DNA of 64,000 bases from Fibrobacter sp. UWT2 (GTDB lineage Bacteria > Fibrobacterota > Fibrobacteria > Fibrobacterales > Fibrobacteraceae): positions 62,001 through 126,000 of the forward strand of contig NZ_FRBF01000001.1 in NCBI RefSeq assembly GCF_900142545.1, given 5' to 3'. Positions 7,573-15,957 of the stretch are shown piece by piece; the first letter of the stretch is position 1, and every line of letters starts with the position of its first letter. The notes below the pieces were generated by a model. The model ran no database searches. It was given only the letters and a program-made list of their open reading frames with translations, and was not told the DNA's origin. The position numbers and the translations under genes are program-made.

Positions 7573-8133
7573 ATGAAAGACAACTGCAAAAAAATCAGAG
7601 AGCTCCTATCTGCGCAGGCGATGGAATTCGCTCTCGATGAAATGGCTGCTAAACTGGCAAAAATGCACCCGAATGCCGACGACATGGTGGTGCTCGGCAT
7701 GGCAAGCCGCGGAATCCCTCTCGCCAAAAAGATTTGCGAGCGCTTAAGTCAAAAGTTTAACAAGACCGTCCCGATGGGAAGCCTCGACGCGACCTTCTAC
7801 CGAGACGACTTCCATTACCGCACCCACATGGGTTCTAGCGAAATGCGCATCACCGAAATGCCGGCCTCTGTCGAAGGCAAGACGGTCATTCTGGTGGACG
7901 ACGTGCTCTACACGGGCCGCTCGGTTCGTGCCGCGATGCAGGCGATTCTCGATCTGGGCCGCCCGGCAGCCATCCGCCTTTGCGTGCTGGTAGACCGCGG
8001 TCATCGCGAACTTCCGATCGCGCCTGATTGCGTAGGACTTACGGTCGAGACCGCACAAGACCAGGAAGTCCGCGTGCAGATCGAACCGATTGACAAAGAA
8101 AATTCCGTTTATCTCGTAGAGGTGGAGGCCTAA
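7573..8133 (+). CDS. pyrR: Bifunctional pyrimidine operon regulator / uracil phosphoribosyltransferase PyrR
   Basis: PyrR of 186 residues (family about 180). The PRPP-binding motif VILVDDVLYTGRS lies at residues 105-117, and the type I phosphoribosyltransferase fold is supported by ASRGIPLAKKI and LDATFYRDDF. PyrR binds pyr mRNA in Gram-positive bacteria and also makes UMP from uracil. No anti-terminator/terminator pair is visible in the short leader here, so RNA-binding control is not supported by the sequence. It is first in a tight run with pyrB (one base apart) and pyrX. Confidence 0.9.
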   Translation: MKDNCKKIRELLSAQAMEFALDEMAAKLAKMHPNADDMVVLGMASRGIPLAKKICERLSQKFNKTVPMGSLDATFYRDDFHYRTHMGSSEMRITEMPASVEGKTVILVDDVLYTGRSVRAAMQAILDLGRPAAIRLCVLVDRGHRELPIAPDCVGLTVETAQDQEVRVQIEPIDKENSVYLVEVEA

Positions 8134-8134
8134 G

Positions 8135-9094
8135 ATGGGCGCATTACAGATCAAGCATTTGTTCGGACTTCAGGGGGTTTCCAAGTCCGATATTCGTACT
8201 ATTTTGGATAACGCCAAGCAGTTCCGCGAAATTCTGGAACGTCCGGTCAAGAAGGTTCCCTCGCTCCGAGGCCTTACGGTGGTGAACCTGTTCTTCGAAA
8301 ACAGCACCCGTACCCGCACGAGCTTTGAACTTGCAGAAAAGCGCCTCTCTGCCGACACGGTGAACTTCGCAAGTTCCAATTCCAGCGTCAAGAAGGGCGA
8401 AACCTTGGTCGATACGCTGCGCAATATCGAATCGATGAAGATAGATATCGTGGTGGTCCGCCACAAGGGGACGGGCGTCCCCAAGTTTCTCGCTGAACAC
8501 AGCAACGCCATTATCGTGAACGCAGGCGATGGCGCCCATGAACACCCGACGCAGTCCCTCCTGGACATGCTTACGGTCGAAGAAAAGCTTGGTACGCTCG
8601 AAGGCAAGAAGGTGGCAATCGTAGGCGATATCCGCCACAGCCGCGTGGCCCGCAGTAACATCTGGGGCATGACCACGATGGGCGCACACGTAACGCTCTG
8701 CGGCCCGAGCACTCTGGTGCCGCGCAATACCGAACTTCTGCAGTATAAGGAACTCGCTGGCAGCGTCTCTTGGGAAACCGACGTCTATAAGGCAGTCGAA
8801 GACGCCGATGCCGTGATTGCTCTCCGCTTGCAAAAGGAACGCATGGATGATGCACTCCTCCCGAGCATGCGTGAATACCGCAACTTCTTCGGCATTACCG
8901 AGAAGGTTCTTTCTGAAGCCAAGGACAAGGTCATCTTGATGCACCCGGGTCCGATTAACCGCGGTGTGGAACTGGATAGCGATATCGCCGATGGCGAACA
9001 TTCCGTGATTTTGGATCAGGTGACTAACGGTGTCGCCGTGCGTATGGCGGTACTTTACCTTTTGGCTGGAGGACGTGCAAATGAAAATGCGTAA
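8135..9094 (+). CDS. pyrB: Aspartate carbamoyltransferase catalytic subunit PyrB
   Basis: Condenses carbamoyl phosphate and aspartate in the second step of UMP synthesis. The carbamoyl-phosphate motif FENSTRTRTSFE is at residues 54-65, HPTQ near residue 136, and HPGPINRGVEL near the C terminus. The length of 319 residues is normal. A purine-rich site within GAGGTGGAGGCC precedes the ATG. The 3' end overlaps the next gene by 14 bases, and that gene is a dihydroorotase-like pseudoenzyme, which points to the Pseudomonas-type arrangement in which an inactive PyrC' partner supports ATCase assembly. Confidence 0.95.
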   Translation: MGALQIKHLFGLQGVSKSDIRTILDNAKQFREILERPVKKVPSLRGLTVVNLFFENSTRTRTSFELAEKRLSADTVNFASSNSSVKKGETLVDTLRNIESMKIDIVVVRHKGTGVPKFLAEHSNAIIVNAGDGAHEHPTQSLLDMLTVEEKLGTLEGKKVAIVGDIRHSRVARSNIWGMTTMGAHVTLCGPSTLVPRNTELLQYKELAGSVSWETDVYKAVEDADAVIALRLQKERMDDALLPSMREYRNFFGITEKVLSEAKDKVILMHPGPINRGVELDSDIADGEHSVILDQVTNGVAVRMAVLYLLAGGRANENA

Positions 9095-10367
9095 TGAAAT
9101 GAATATCAAGAATGTCATTTTCAAGAATGCGAAAGTTTGGAATGGCAACTGCTTTGACGATTGCGATGAATTCTGTGTAATCCAGGGAAAGGATTTAGCA
9201 TCTGAAGAATTTGATTGTAACGGCGCTCTGGTGATGCCCGCCTTGTTTGGCTTGGGTGTTGATTTTATGGAACCGCTTCGCGATGACGTCTATACGTTTG
9301 CAGATGGCCTCGACGCCATGCACCGCGGTGGCTTTTTCGGCGCACTTTACGAAAGTGCTGCCAATCCGATTGACGATGCGGACAAGCTTTCGGCAATGAA
9401 GTTCCGCGTGAACTCTCCCGATTTGGAATACAACTTTGCCAACCGTTTCGACATCAAGTTCCTTGGTGCTTACAGCAAGGGCTTCGGTTCCGATAGCCTC
9501 GCTGAAATGATGGAACTTGCCGAAGACGAATCCGTTGCCGGCTTTGGTGACGGCGGTGAAGCGATTCCTACGACGCGTTTTATTCGTCTTGCCATGGAAT
9601 ACGGCAAGATGACGGGCAAACGCTTCTTTTTCCAGCCGCTGGACAAATCGCTGCGTAAGCACGGCTGCGTTCACGAAGGTGCTTACTCCGACATGCTCGG
9701 TATGAAGGGCATTCCGCGTATTGCAGAAACCATCGCTGCCCATACGGTGCTCGAAATGGCCCGTTTCTTGCAGGTGCCGGTACACTTTAAGCAGGTGACT
9801 TGCGGCGAAACGCTTGACCTTGTTCGCGAAGCCCGCAAGAAGGGAATCGATGTCACTTGCGATGTCGGCTTGTACCATTTGCTTCTGGATGATTCTTGCC
9901 TGGAAACTCTGGATTCCGCTTACCACATTCTGCCCCCGATTCGTTCGGCTGCAGACCGTGAAGCCTTGTGGAAGGGCATCGAAGACGGTACGGTCAATGC
10001 AATCAGCATGAACCACACGCCGGTGCTTGGACAAGATACCGAAGTGAACTTTGAAGATTCTGTGCCGGGTGCATTGTCTCTTGAAATTGCTCTCCCCGCT
10101 ATCTGGAAGGAACTGAGCTCTAGAGTGGGCGATGCCCGAGCCATTGAACTGTTGTCGGAAGCTCCGGCAAGACTCGTTGGTGCAAAGCCTGCTTTTGATT
10201 GCTTCTCCAAGAAGATGTCTGACATGGTTGTTCTTGATCCGAACAAGACGCATGTAGTTTCCAAGAAGGATTTTGCCGGACACGTGAGCAATTCGCCGTT
10301 GCTCGGCAAGACGCTTCCGTCTTCGATTCTTGGAACATTCATTAGCGGAGCATTGACCAAGTTCTAG
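9081..10367 (+). CDS. Dihydroorotase homologue lacking metal ligands (PyrX/PyrC'-like)
   Basis: Amidohydrolase-fold protein of 428 residues, aligned by eye to dihydroorotase (MNEG-type block VHEGAYSDMLGMKGIPRIAE; VTCDVGLYHLLLDD). The catalytic residues are lost: the first strand reads PALFGLGVDFMEP where active enzymes have a D-x-H-V-H-x-R-E-P pattern, HCED is replaced by QPLD, the H-x-x-H of HICHVS reads HFKQVT, and DHAPH is replaced by NHTPV near residue 310. It is unlikely to be an active zinc enzyme. Overlap with pyrB suggests a structural ATCase subunit, as known for Pseudomonas PyrC'. The ATG at 9081 is chosen over a GTG at 9030 because GGAGG precedes it. An active PyrC must be elsewhere. 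Confidence 0.78.
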   Translation: MKMRNEMNIKNVIFKNAKVWNGNCFDDCDEFCVIQGKDLASEEFDCNGALVMPALFGLGVDFMEPLRDDVYTFADGLDAMHRGGFFGALYESAANPIDDADKLSAMKFRVNSPDLEYNFANRFDIKFLGAYSKGFGSDSLAEMMELAEDESVAGFGDGGEAIPTTRFIRLAMEYGKMTGKRFFFQPLDKSLRKHGCVHEGAYSDMLGMKGIPRIAETIAAHTVLEMARFLQVPVHFKQVTCGETLDLVREARKKGIDVTCDVGLYHLLLDDSCLETLDSAYHILPPIRSAADREALWKGIEDGTVNAISMNHTPVLGQDTEVNFEDSVPGALSLEIALPAIWKELSSRVGDARAIELLSEAPARLVGAKPAFDCFSKKMSDMVVLDPNKTHVVSKKDFAGHVSNSPLLGKTLPSSILGTFISGALTKF

Positions 10368-10376
10368 GATTCTTAG

Positions 10377-11441
10377 ATGCAGGATCAAGGCATTTTACAA
10401 CGGCTATCTGAATGGCTGCCTGATTGGCCGCCCAAGTTCCCGCCCGACCCGCTTTATTTGGTGTGGGGCGCGATAGTCGTTTTCTTGGTCTTTGCATTGA
10501 TTGCGCTGTTTCAAGCTCGCCGCATCAACAACCGCCGTGAAAAAGAAGTCATGTTCGGTACGCAGGCGTTTGATGACAAAGTAGCGGAATGCGGTTTTTC
10601 CGAAGAAGAAAAAAAAGTCCTGGACGATGTGATTAGAAAGTCGACCTTTGAAAACAAGGACGCCATTCTTAATTCGTCCGGTCTTTTTGAAGAGGCCGTA
10701 TCCGCATACTACGATGTTGAAAACGTATTCAAGCTTCCTGACGAAGATCTTGCTGTTGTGGAAGCGCTTCGCCACAAGATGAATTTTACAGCGTCGAATC
10801 CTTTGTCTGAAATTTATTCGACCAGGCAGTTCAACGTGGGCGACCGCGTAGACTTGGTTCCTGAAAATGGAACCTTGATCAAGCGATCCGATATCGTGTG
10901 GCGTACCGAAAAAGAATGGGCGATTTCTTACGATGGTAGCGATGGCCCTGCAAGTTCGTTTGTGAACCGCTCTATTCGAATTCGTTGGACGCGTCCTGAT
11001 GACGCCATCTATTCTACCAGCATTACTGTTCTGCGCGTTGATGAAACCAACAATCTTGTTTTGCATCATTCTTTCTCTTTGGATAAACGCCAGTTGCGTC
11101 GCTGGGTTCGTGAACAGGTCGCTTTCCCCGTGACAGCCGTTTTTGAAAATGGCGAAACCCTGTACGGGACTTTGCTCGATCTTTCTGCCGGCGGTATTAT
11201 GATTGGACTGCCCAAAGAGTGCTATCCGGGACAGCATTTGCGCATCCAGTTTGAGCTTCCTAGTTTTGGCGATGAAGACGTGGAAATTGAGATTTTGCGC
11301 AATTTAGGCCAAAAAAACAAGGATTTCCCCAACTACTATTGCCTAACGGCCTCTTTCCGTGGGACCTTCGGTTGGACCCAGGAAAGGGTGCTTCAGTACT
11401 TGTTTGAACTAAGTAAGTCAAAAAAACAGGCAAAAAAGTAG
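10377..11441 (+). CDS. Membrane-anchored PilZ-domain protein (c-di-GMP receptor)
   Basis: Protein of 354 residues with one N-terminal transmembrane segment (about 29-47, LVWGAIVVFLVFALIALF), a middle region of unknown type, and a C-terminal PilZ domain. The c-di-GMP signature is present: RRWVR (about 239-244; the RxxxR element) and DLSAGG (about 266; D/NxSxxG). It starts nine bases after pyrX and ends about 110 bases before pilM, whose own promoter lies between. The middle region resembles the extended N-terminal domains of YcgR-like proteins, a weak similarity. Role in pilus or surface control is inferred from position. Confidence 0.82.
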   Translation: MQDQGILQRLSEWLPDWPPKFPPDPLYLVWGAIVVFLVFALIALFQARRINNRREKEVMFGTQAFDDKVAECGFSEEEKKVLDDVIRKSTFENKDAILNSSGLFEEAVSAYYDVENVFKLPDEDLAVVEALRHKMNFTASNPLSEIYSTRQFNVGDRVDLVPENGTLIKRSDIVWRTEKEWAISYDGSDGPASSFVNRSIRIRWTRPDDAIYSTSITVLRVDETNNLVLHHSFSLDKRQLRRWVREQVAFPVTAVFENGETLYGTLLDLSAGGIMIGLPKECYPGQHLRIQFELPSFGDEDVEIEILRNLGQKNKDFPNYYCLTASFRGTFGWTQERVLQYLFELSKSKKQAKK

Positions 11442-11492
11442 GCTAAACAAGCCTAAGTAGTTCATTTTCAATGACTTAGATTGATTTTTCGC

Positions 11493-11521
11493 TTGACATT
11501 CTGCTTTTATAAAGGTAGAAT
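11493..11521 (+). promoter_or_regulatory. Sigma-70-type promoter for the pilMNOPQ operon
   Basis: TTGACA (11493-11498), 17 bases, then TAGAAT (11516-11521). A GGAG lies shortly before the TTG start codon at 11555. The spacing and sequence match the tRNA-Ala promoter in this window. Confidence 0.8.
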
Positions 11522-11554
11522 TAGTAAGGAAATGTTTTACAATCGGAGTTAACT

Positions 11555-12700
11555 TTGGCTTTAGGATTGATTTCTAAAATCCGTGGCTTGCGCGAGACAG
11601 TTGGCATTGATGTTGGTCATTACAGCATCAAGTATGTCAGGGTCTTGCACGGCGCGAGCGGGAACAAGATTGTTTTAGACGCCGACTTGGAACGTGTGCC
11701 CGATGGATGCATCGTCAATGGTGAAATCCAGGTGCGCGAAGGGGACGCCCCTACCGATAAGGACGGCAAACGTGAAAAGGATGGTGCCGAACTGCTCGCC
11801 GAGGCTATGGCGAAGCTCATGATTCGTCATCCCATCGATGATTCCTGTGATGTCGTGGCCTCCGTCAACTGCGGAGCCGGTGCCGGTGGTGTGTTGGTGG
11901 ACCGCGTTTCGGTCAAGGTGCCGAAAAACGGAAATGAAGCGGCCATTATTCTTCAGACCGCCCAGTCCCGTCCGCCCTTCGATGACCAGGACAACGTGAT
12001 TGACTACGAAATTTATTCCCGCGAAAACGAAGACGTCAAGGTGAACGTGGTGGCCGCAAAGAGTGCATTGCTGGACTCTTGGGCTCAGTTCTTCAATCGT
12101 CGCGGACTCAAACTGTCGGCGCTGGATGTCGATATTTTTGGCTTGCTGAACGCTTATACGGCAACGGTCGAAGACGTTGAAAGAGAAAAGACTGTCGCTA
12201 TTTTCAATATTGGTGAAAAGAAGATGAGCGTTGCCTTTGTGCAGGACGGCCAGTTCCACTCCATGCGTGCCATGGCCGGTGGTTCCTTGGATATGGTCGT
12301 CAGCAAAACCTGCATGAATTTGGGCATTGATTCTGAAAAATGTCACGAAATTTTAAGCAAGGGTGATCTGTCCGTGGTGGACGGATTCTCCGAAGCTGAA
12401 GTCGAAGCCGCGCTCCGACTGGCATACGAGGACCTGATGGCGCAGATCGATATCGGTATCCGCTATTTCTCGTCTTCGGAAGATTCCAAGCCGCTTGACA
12501 AAATCTTGTTGGGCGGAGGTGGAGCCGCTGCCCCTGGTCTGAGGGAATTTATTGCAGAACACTCCGGTATCGAAACTGATACGGTGAACCCGTTCAGGCT
12601 CGTGCCTTGTGATTCCAAGGTGTTTGGCGAAGGCGGTCTCTCGATTGCTCTCTCCAATATTTACGCCCCTGCGTTGGGCTTGGCAATGAGGAAGTTCTAA
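11555..12700 (+). CDS. pilM: Type IV pilus assembly protein PilM
   Basis: Actin-like ATPase fold of the pilus alignment complex, cytosolic, binding the PilN N terminus. VGIDVGHYSIKYVRV (phosphate-1-like loop), IFNIGEKKMSVAFVQDG and KILLGGGGAAAPGL are the expected FtsA/PilM elements. Length 381 residues (family about 350). The start is TTG, supported by CGGAG seven bases upstream. First gene of a tightly overlapping pilM-N-O-P-Q run; the pilN ATG uses the last base of the pilM stop codon. Confidence 0.9.
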   Translation: MALGLISKIRGLRETVGIDVGHYSIKYVRVLHGASGNKIVLDADLERVPDGCIVNGEIQVREGDAPTDKDGKREKDGAELLAEAMAKLMIRHPIDDSCDVVASVNCGAGAGGVLVDRVSVKVPKNGNEAAIILQTAQSRPPFDDQDNVIDYEIYSRENEDVKVNVVAAKSALLDSWAQFFNRRGLKLSALDVDIFGLLNAYTATVEDVEREKTVAIFNIGEKKMSVAFVQDGQFHSMRAMAGGSLDMVVSKTCMNLGIDSEKCHEILSKGDLSVVDGFSEAEVEAALRLAYEDLMAQIDIGIRYFSSSEDSKPLDKILLGGGGAAAPGLREFIAEHSGIETDTVNPFRLVPCDSKVFGEGGLSIALSNIYAPALGLAMRKF

Positions 12701-13317
12701 TGGCGTCTACGAAAAAAGAACCCACAAGAAATGCCTTGGCCATTTCCATTAACTTGCTTCCGCCGGAATTCCGCAAGAAGCAAAAAGACTTTTCTTGGAT
12801 AACGGACCGTCGCATCATTTGGCCGACCGTTGCTCTGCTTGTTGCAATCGTTGCTGTGGTCATGTTGCAAGGTTATGTCACAGAAACCATTAACGGTCTG
12901 AGCCAAGAACTGACCCGTGTTCAGGAAGAAGTGGAACGTGAACGTCCGCTGCTTTCCAAGATTAGCGACCTGGAACAGAAGCAGGGCATTGTCAATACAA
13001 AGATCAATGCTCTCAAGTCCATTCAGGTGAGCAAGAAACGCTGGGTTATTTTGTTCGAAAACATCTCGTCGGTGCTTCCGCCTAACATGTGGATTACCAG
13101 CATCAACCAGATGGGTGAATTTGACCTTGAAATGCGTGGTGTGACCTACGACTTCTCGGAAGTAGCCGAATACATGGTGAAACTCGAAAAGCAGGTGAGC
13201 ATCCAATCGGTTTCGCTGGTGACCATCTCTACTGCGAAAGTGGATGGAAAAGAAGCCTATAATTTCACCATCAAGGTAGTTCTCAAGCGAGATCTTGGGG
13301 AGGGTGATAATGGGTAA
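12700..13317 (+). CDS. pilN: Type IV pilus assembly protein PilN
   Basis: Inner-membrane protein of 205 residues with a short cytosolic N terminus carrying INLLPPEFRKK (equivalent of the INLLP motif that docks on PilM), one transmembrane segment (about 45-65), a coiled-coil stretch and a periplasmic ferredoxin-like domain. Partner of PilM and PilO in linking the secretin to the motor. Overlaps pilM by one base and pilO by eight. Confidence 0.9.
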   Translation: MASTKKEPTRNALAISINLLPPEFRKKQKDFSWITDRRIIWPTVALLVAIVAVVMLQGYVTETINGLSQELTRVQEEVERERPLLSKISDLEQKQGIVNTKINALKSIQVSKKRWVILFENISSVLPPNMWITSINQMGEFDLEMRGVTYDFSEVAEYMVKLEKQVSIQSVSLVTISTAKVDGKEAYNFTIKVVLKRDLGEGDNG

Positions 13318-13909
13318 GATAGATCTAAAAGATAAACGAAACGTATACGCCATAATCGTGTGCCTTCTGATTATGGCTGCGGCCCATTTAGTGTATAACT
13401 ATGTGTGGGATCCGTTTACGTATCAGCGTGAATCTCTGGAACGCGATTTGCAGTCGGCTCAGGCTGAACTGGACAAAATCAACGCCAAGAAACACCGCGT
13501 GGCAGAACTCGAAATGCAGCTCGCTCAGGCTGAAAAGGATTTCGAAAAGCTGAAGGAAATGTTCCCCGAAGAAGAAAAGGTTCCGCTGCGCTTGCAGGAC
13601 CTTTATGCGGTGATTCGTAGCTCCATGGTGCAAATCCAGAAGTTCAATCCTGAAGGCCGCGCCGAAAAGGAACACTACATCGAAAACCGCTATTCCATTG
13701 CGGTCAATTCGGGTTACCATATGCTGGGTTACCTGTTTGCAGAAATTGCAAACTTCAATTACCCGACAGCCATTACGAACCTTCGTCTGAACCGTTATTC
13801 GGGTATCAAGGCTGAAGTCGAAAAGTCTGAAACTCACGGCTGGACTCCGATTACCATGTCGGTGACGTTCAACCTGACGACGTACACATCGAAGAAGGTG
13901 GGCAAATGA
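13310..13909 (+). CDS. pilO: Type IV pilus assembly protein PilO
   Basis: Bitopic inner-membrane protein of 199 residues: transmembrane segment near residues 10-28, a coiled coil (about 38-85, rich in Glu, Leu, Lys) and a small alpha/beta domain. ATG at 13310 is preferred because GGGGAGGG lies just upstream. Heterodimer partner of PilN in the alignment complex. Its end overlaps the start of the PilP-like gene by four bases. Confidence 0.88.
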   Translation: MGKIDLKDKRNVYAIIVCLLIMAAAHLVYNYVWDPFTYQRESLERDLQSAQAELDKINAKKHRVAELEMQLAQAEKDFEKLKEMFPEEEKVPLRLQDLYAVIRSSMVQIQKFNPEGRAEKEHYIENRYSIAVNSGYHMLGYLFAEIANFNYPTAITNLRLNRYSGIKAEVEKSETHGWTPITMSVTFNLTTYTSKKVGK

Positions 13910-15957
13910 TGAAAATGAAGATTCTTCTTTTGTTGCTCGCCTTTACGGCTTTTGCTAGCGCCGCCCAGATCAAGGATGTCCGCTTCGCTTGCGATGCGAA
14001 GGGATGCCAGGTGGTGTTTGCTTTTGCTTCCGACAAGAACTTGCCGACTTTCTTCCAGAAGTACGATGCTGCTTCCAAGAAGCTCACGGTGGGTTTCTCT
14101 GAAACGACGTTCGCTCTTGGCGAAGGCGATTACGATGTGGATGCCAATTCCAAGTTCGTAAAATCTATGAAGGTCTTTAAGGAAGCCTACAAGGGCATGC
14201 CCTTCTTGAAGATTGAAATGGATGTTGGCGCTGCCGTTACGTCTGACAAGAATGAAATTGCACTCGACAAGTCCAACTTCTTGATCAAGCTCAAGAGCAA
14301 GGGCGGTAAGTCCTGGACGCTTTCGAAGCTCTTTGCTGAACGCAAGAAGGCTGCCGAAAAGCAGGCTGCTCTTGATAAGAAGGCTGCCGCCAAGGCCGCC
14401 CTCGAAGAAAAGAAGCGCTTAGCCGAAGAAAAGAAGGCCGCTGAAAAGGCTGCCCTTGAAGAGAAGAAGGCTGCCGAGAAGCGTGCTCTTGAAGAAAAGA
14501 AAGCCGCTGAAAAGCAGGCCGCTCTCGATAAGAAGGCTGCCGCCAAGGCCGCTGCCGAAGAGAAGAAACGTTTAGCTGAAGAAAAGAAGGCCGCTGCGAA
14601 GGCTGCCGCTGAAGAAAAGAAGCGCTTGGCCGAAGAAAAGAAAGCTGCCGAAAAAGCCGCTGCCGAAGAAAAGAAACGCCTGGCTGCCGAAAAGAAAGAA
14701 GCTGAACGCCGTGCTCTTGAAGAGAAGAAGGCCGCTGAGAAGGCCGCTCTCGAAGAAAAGAAGCGCTTGGCCGAAGAAAAGAAGGCTGCTGAAAAGGCTG
14801 CTCGTGAAGCGGAAAAGCTTTTTGCCGAACAGCAGAAGCAGATTGACAAGGCCGTTCTCGAAGGCGGTGCCATTTCCGCTCTGCTTCCGGGACTCAAGGA
14901 AATGACGGTGCTTATCGGTTCTGGCTTGGAACAGTTCCGTATTGTGGCTGACGAAGCGATTGACATCCAGAATGTCTCTAGCGCCGACAAGAACAATACC
15001 ATTACGATTGGTCTTGCCGGTCCCCAGAAGTCTCCCATTTTCAGAATCGGTGCCGGTTCTTTGGTGAAGTCTGTGACTTGGGGCGCTAACGGTCTCAAGG
15101 TCCAGTTGAAGGGCTCTGCACAGCCGGCTGTCTTGGTGCAGGACGGTGTGTTTGTGTTGCAGATTACCGAAAAGGGCATCAACAAGGATGGCTTTATGTT
15201 CTGGTCCGCTCAGCCCAAGGGCATCTATGTGCGTGACTGGCTGAAGCCTGCTGACGATAGGCCCAACTTCGATTCTTTCGTGAAGAATTTGGACAAGGGC
15301 AGCAAGAAGATTATTTCTGGCTCTCAGACATTCCATCTGCGTCCTGTTGTCCGCGAACTTATCGTGGTGGCTGACGAAACGGAATTCTATGCCGCTCCGA
15401 ATGAAAATTCCCAGGTGATGCAGCGCCTTGTGTTTGGCGATCGCTTGGTAAGTCTCGACATGAAGGGTCAGTATCGTAAGGTCCAGTCCGGCAACAGGGT
15501 CGGTTATGTGGACCGCCGCGCCGTGGGCTTCTTTGATGAACTTTCTTCTGTTCAGGAAGAACGCTTGAAACAAATTGACAAGGAACGTGGTACCAACCTT
15601 ACTGGAGGTGCCGTGCCGGTGGGCAGCCAGCTCGATGGCCTCTATGAAGACCGCGTGACTTATAGTTCCTTTGGCCGTCGCGACCCGTTTGTCGAAGTGG
15701 ATGGCCTTGTGGAAGAAGGTATCAATATTGACCAGGTTGAACTGGTGGGTATCATTTGGGAATCGGATGTGCCGGTAGCAATTCTTGTTGAATCCAAGAA
15801 CCCGTCTATCTCGTACACCGTCAAAGAAGGCGACAAGATTCTCAACGGTAAAGTTTTAAAAATCACACAAACTGACGTACTCTTCCTGATCCAGGAATTC
15901 GGGGTGAGCCGTCGCTACTCCATGGGTCTTCCCGATAAACTTGGGGGTCAAAAGTGA
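13906..15957 (+). CDS. pilP: PilP-like mosaic protein with AMIN-like, Lys/Ala/Glu helix and SH3 regions
   Basis: At 683 residues this is almost four times the length of normal PilP (about 175). Order: signal peptide (1-19), AMIN-like beta domain (about 20-135), a very regular Ala/Lys/Glu helix built from KKRLAEEKKAAEKAA units (about 144-313), a second AMIN-like domain (about 320-455), an SH3-like domain (about 487-540), and a C-terminal PilP-like domain (about 578-683, with RRDPF and VELVGI). Known PilP is an inner-membrane lipoprotein that contacts the PilQ N domains. AMIN and SH3 domains usually bind peptidoglycan, so this version may span and clamp the wall. No lipobox is evident. Gene overlaps on both sides (4 bases each) secure its operon membership. 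Confidence 0.78.
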   Translation: MMKMKILLLLLAFTAFASAAQIKDVRFACDAKGCQVVFAFASDKNLPTFFQKYDAASKKLTVGFSETTFALGEGDYDVDANSKFVKSMKVFKEAYKGMPFLKIEMDVGAAVTSDKNEIALDKSNFLIKLKSKGGKSWTLSKLFAERKKAAEKQAALDKKAAAKAALEEKKRLAEEKKAAEKAALEEKKAAEKRALEEKKAAEKQAALDKKAAAKAAAEEKKRLAEEKKAAAKAAAEEKKRLAEEKKAAEKAAAEEKKRLAAEKKEAERRALEEKKAAEKAALEEKKRLAEEKKAAEKAAREAEKLFAEQQKQIDKAVLEGGAISALLPGLKEMTVLIGSGLEQFRIVADEAIDIQNVSSADKNNTITIGLAGPQKSPIFRIGAGSLVKSVTWGANGLKVQLKGSAQPAVLVQDGVFVLQITEKGINKDGFMFWSAQPKGIYVRDWLKPADDRPNFDSFVKNLDKGSKKIISGSQTFHLRPVVRELIVVADETEFYAAPNENSQVMQRLVFGDRLVSLDMKGQYRKVQSGNRVGYVDRRAVGFFDELSSVQEERLKQIDKERGTNLTGGAVPVGSQLDGLYEDRVTYSSFGRRDPFVEVDGLVEEGINIDQVELVGIIWESDVPVAILVESKNPSISYTVKEGDKILNGKVLKITQTDVLFLIQEFGVSRRYSMGLPDKLGGQK

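Noticed and set aside
14338-14845. Possible DNA satellite or CRISPR-like repeat
   Set aside because: The periodicity comes from a Lys/Ala/Glu helix in the PilP-like protein; repeat units are codon-variable and there are no spacers.
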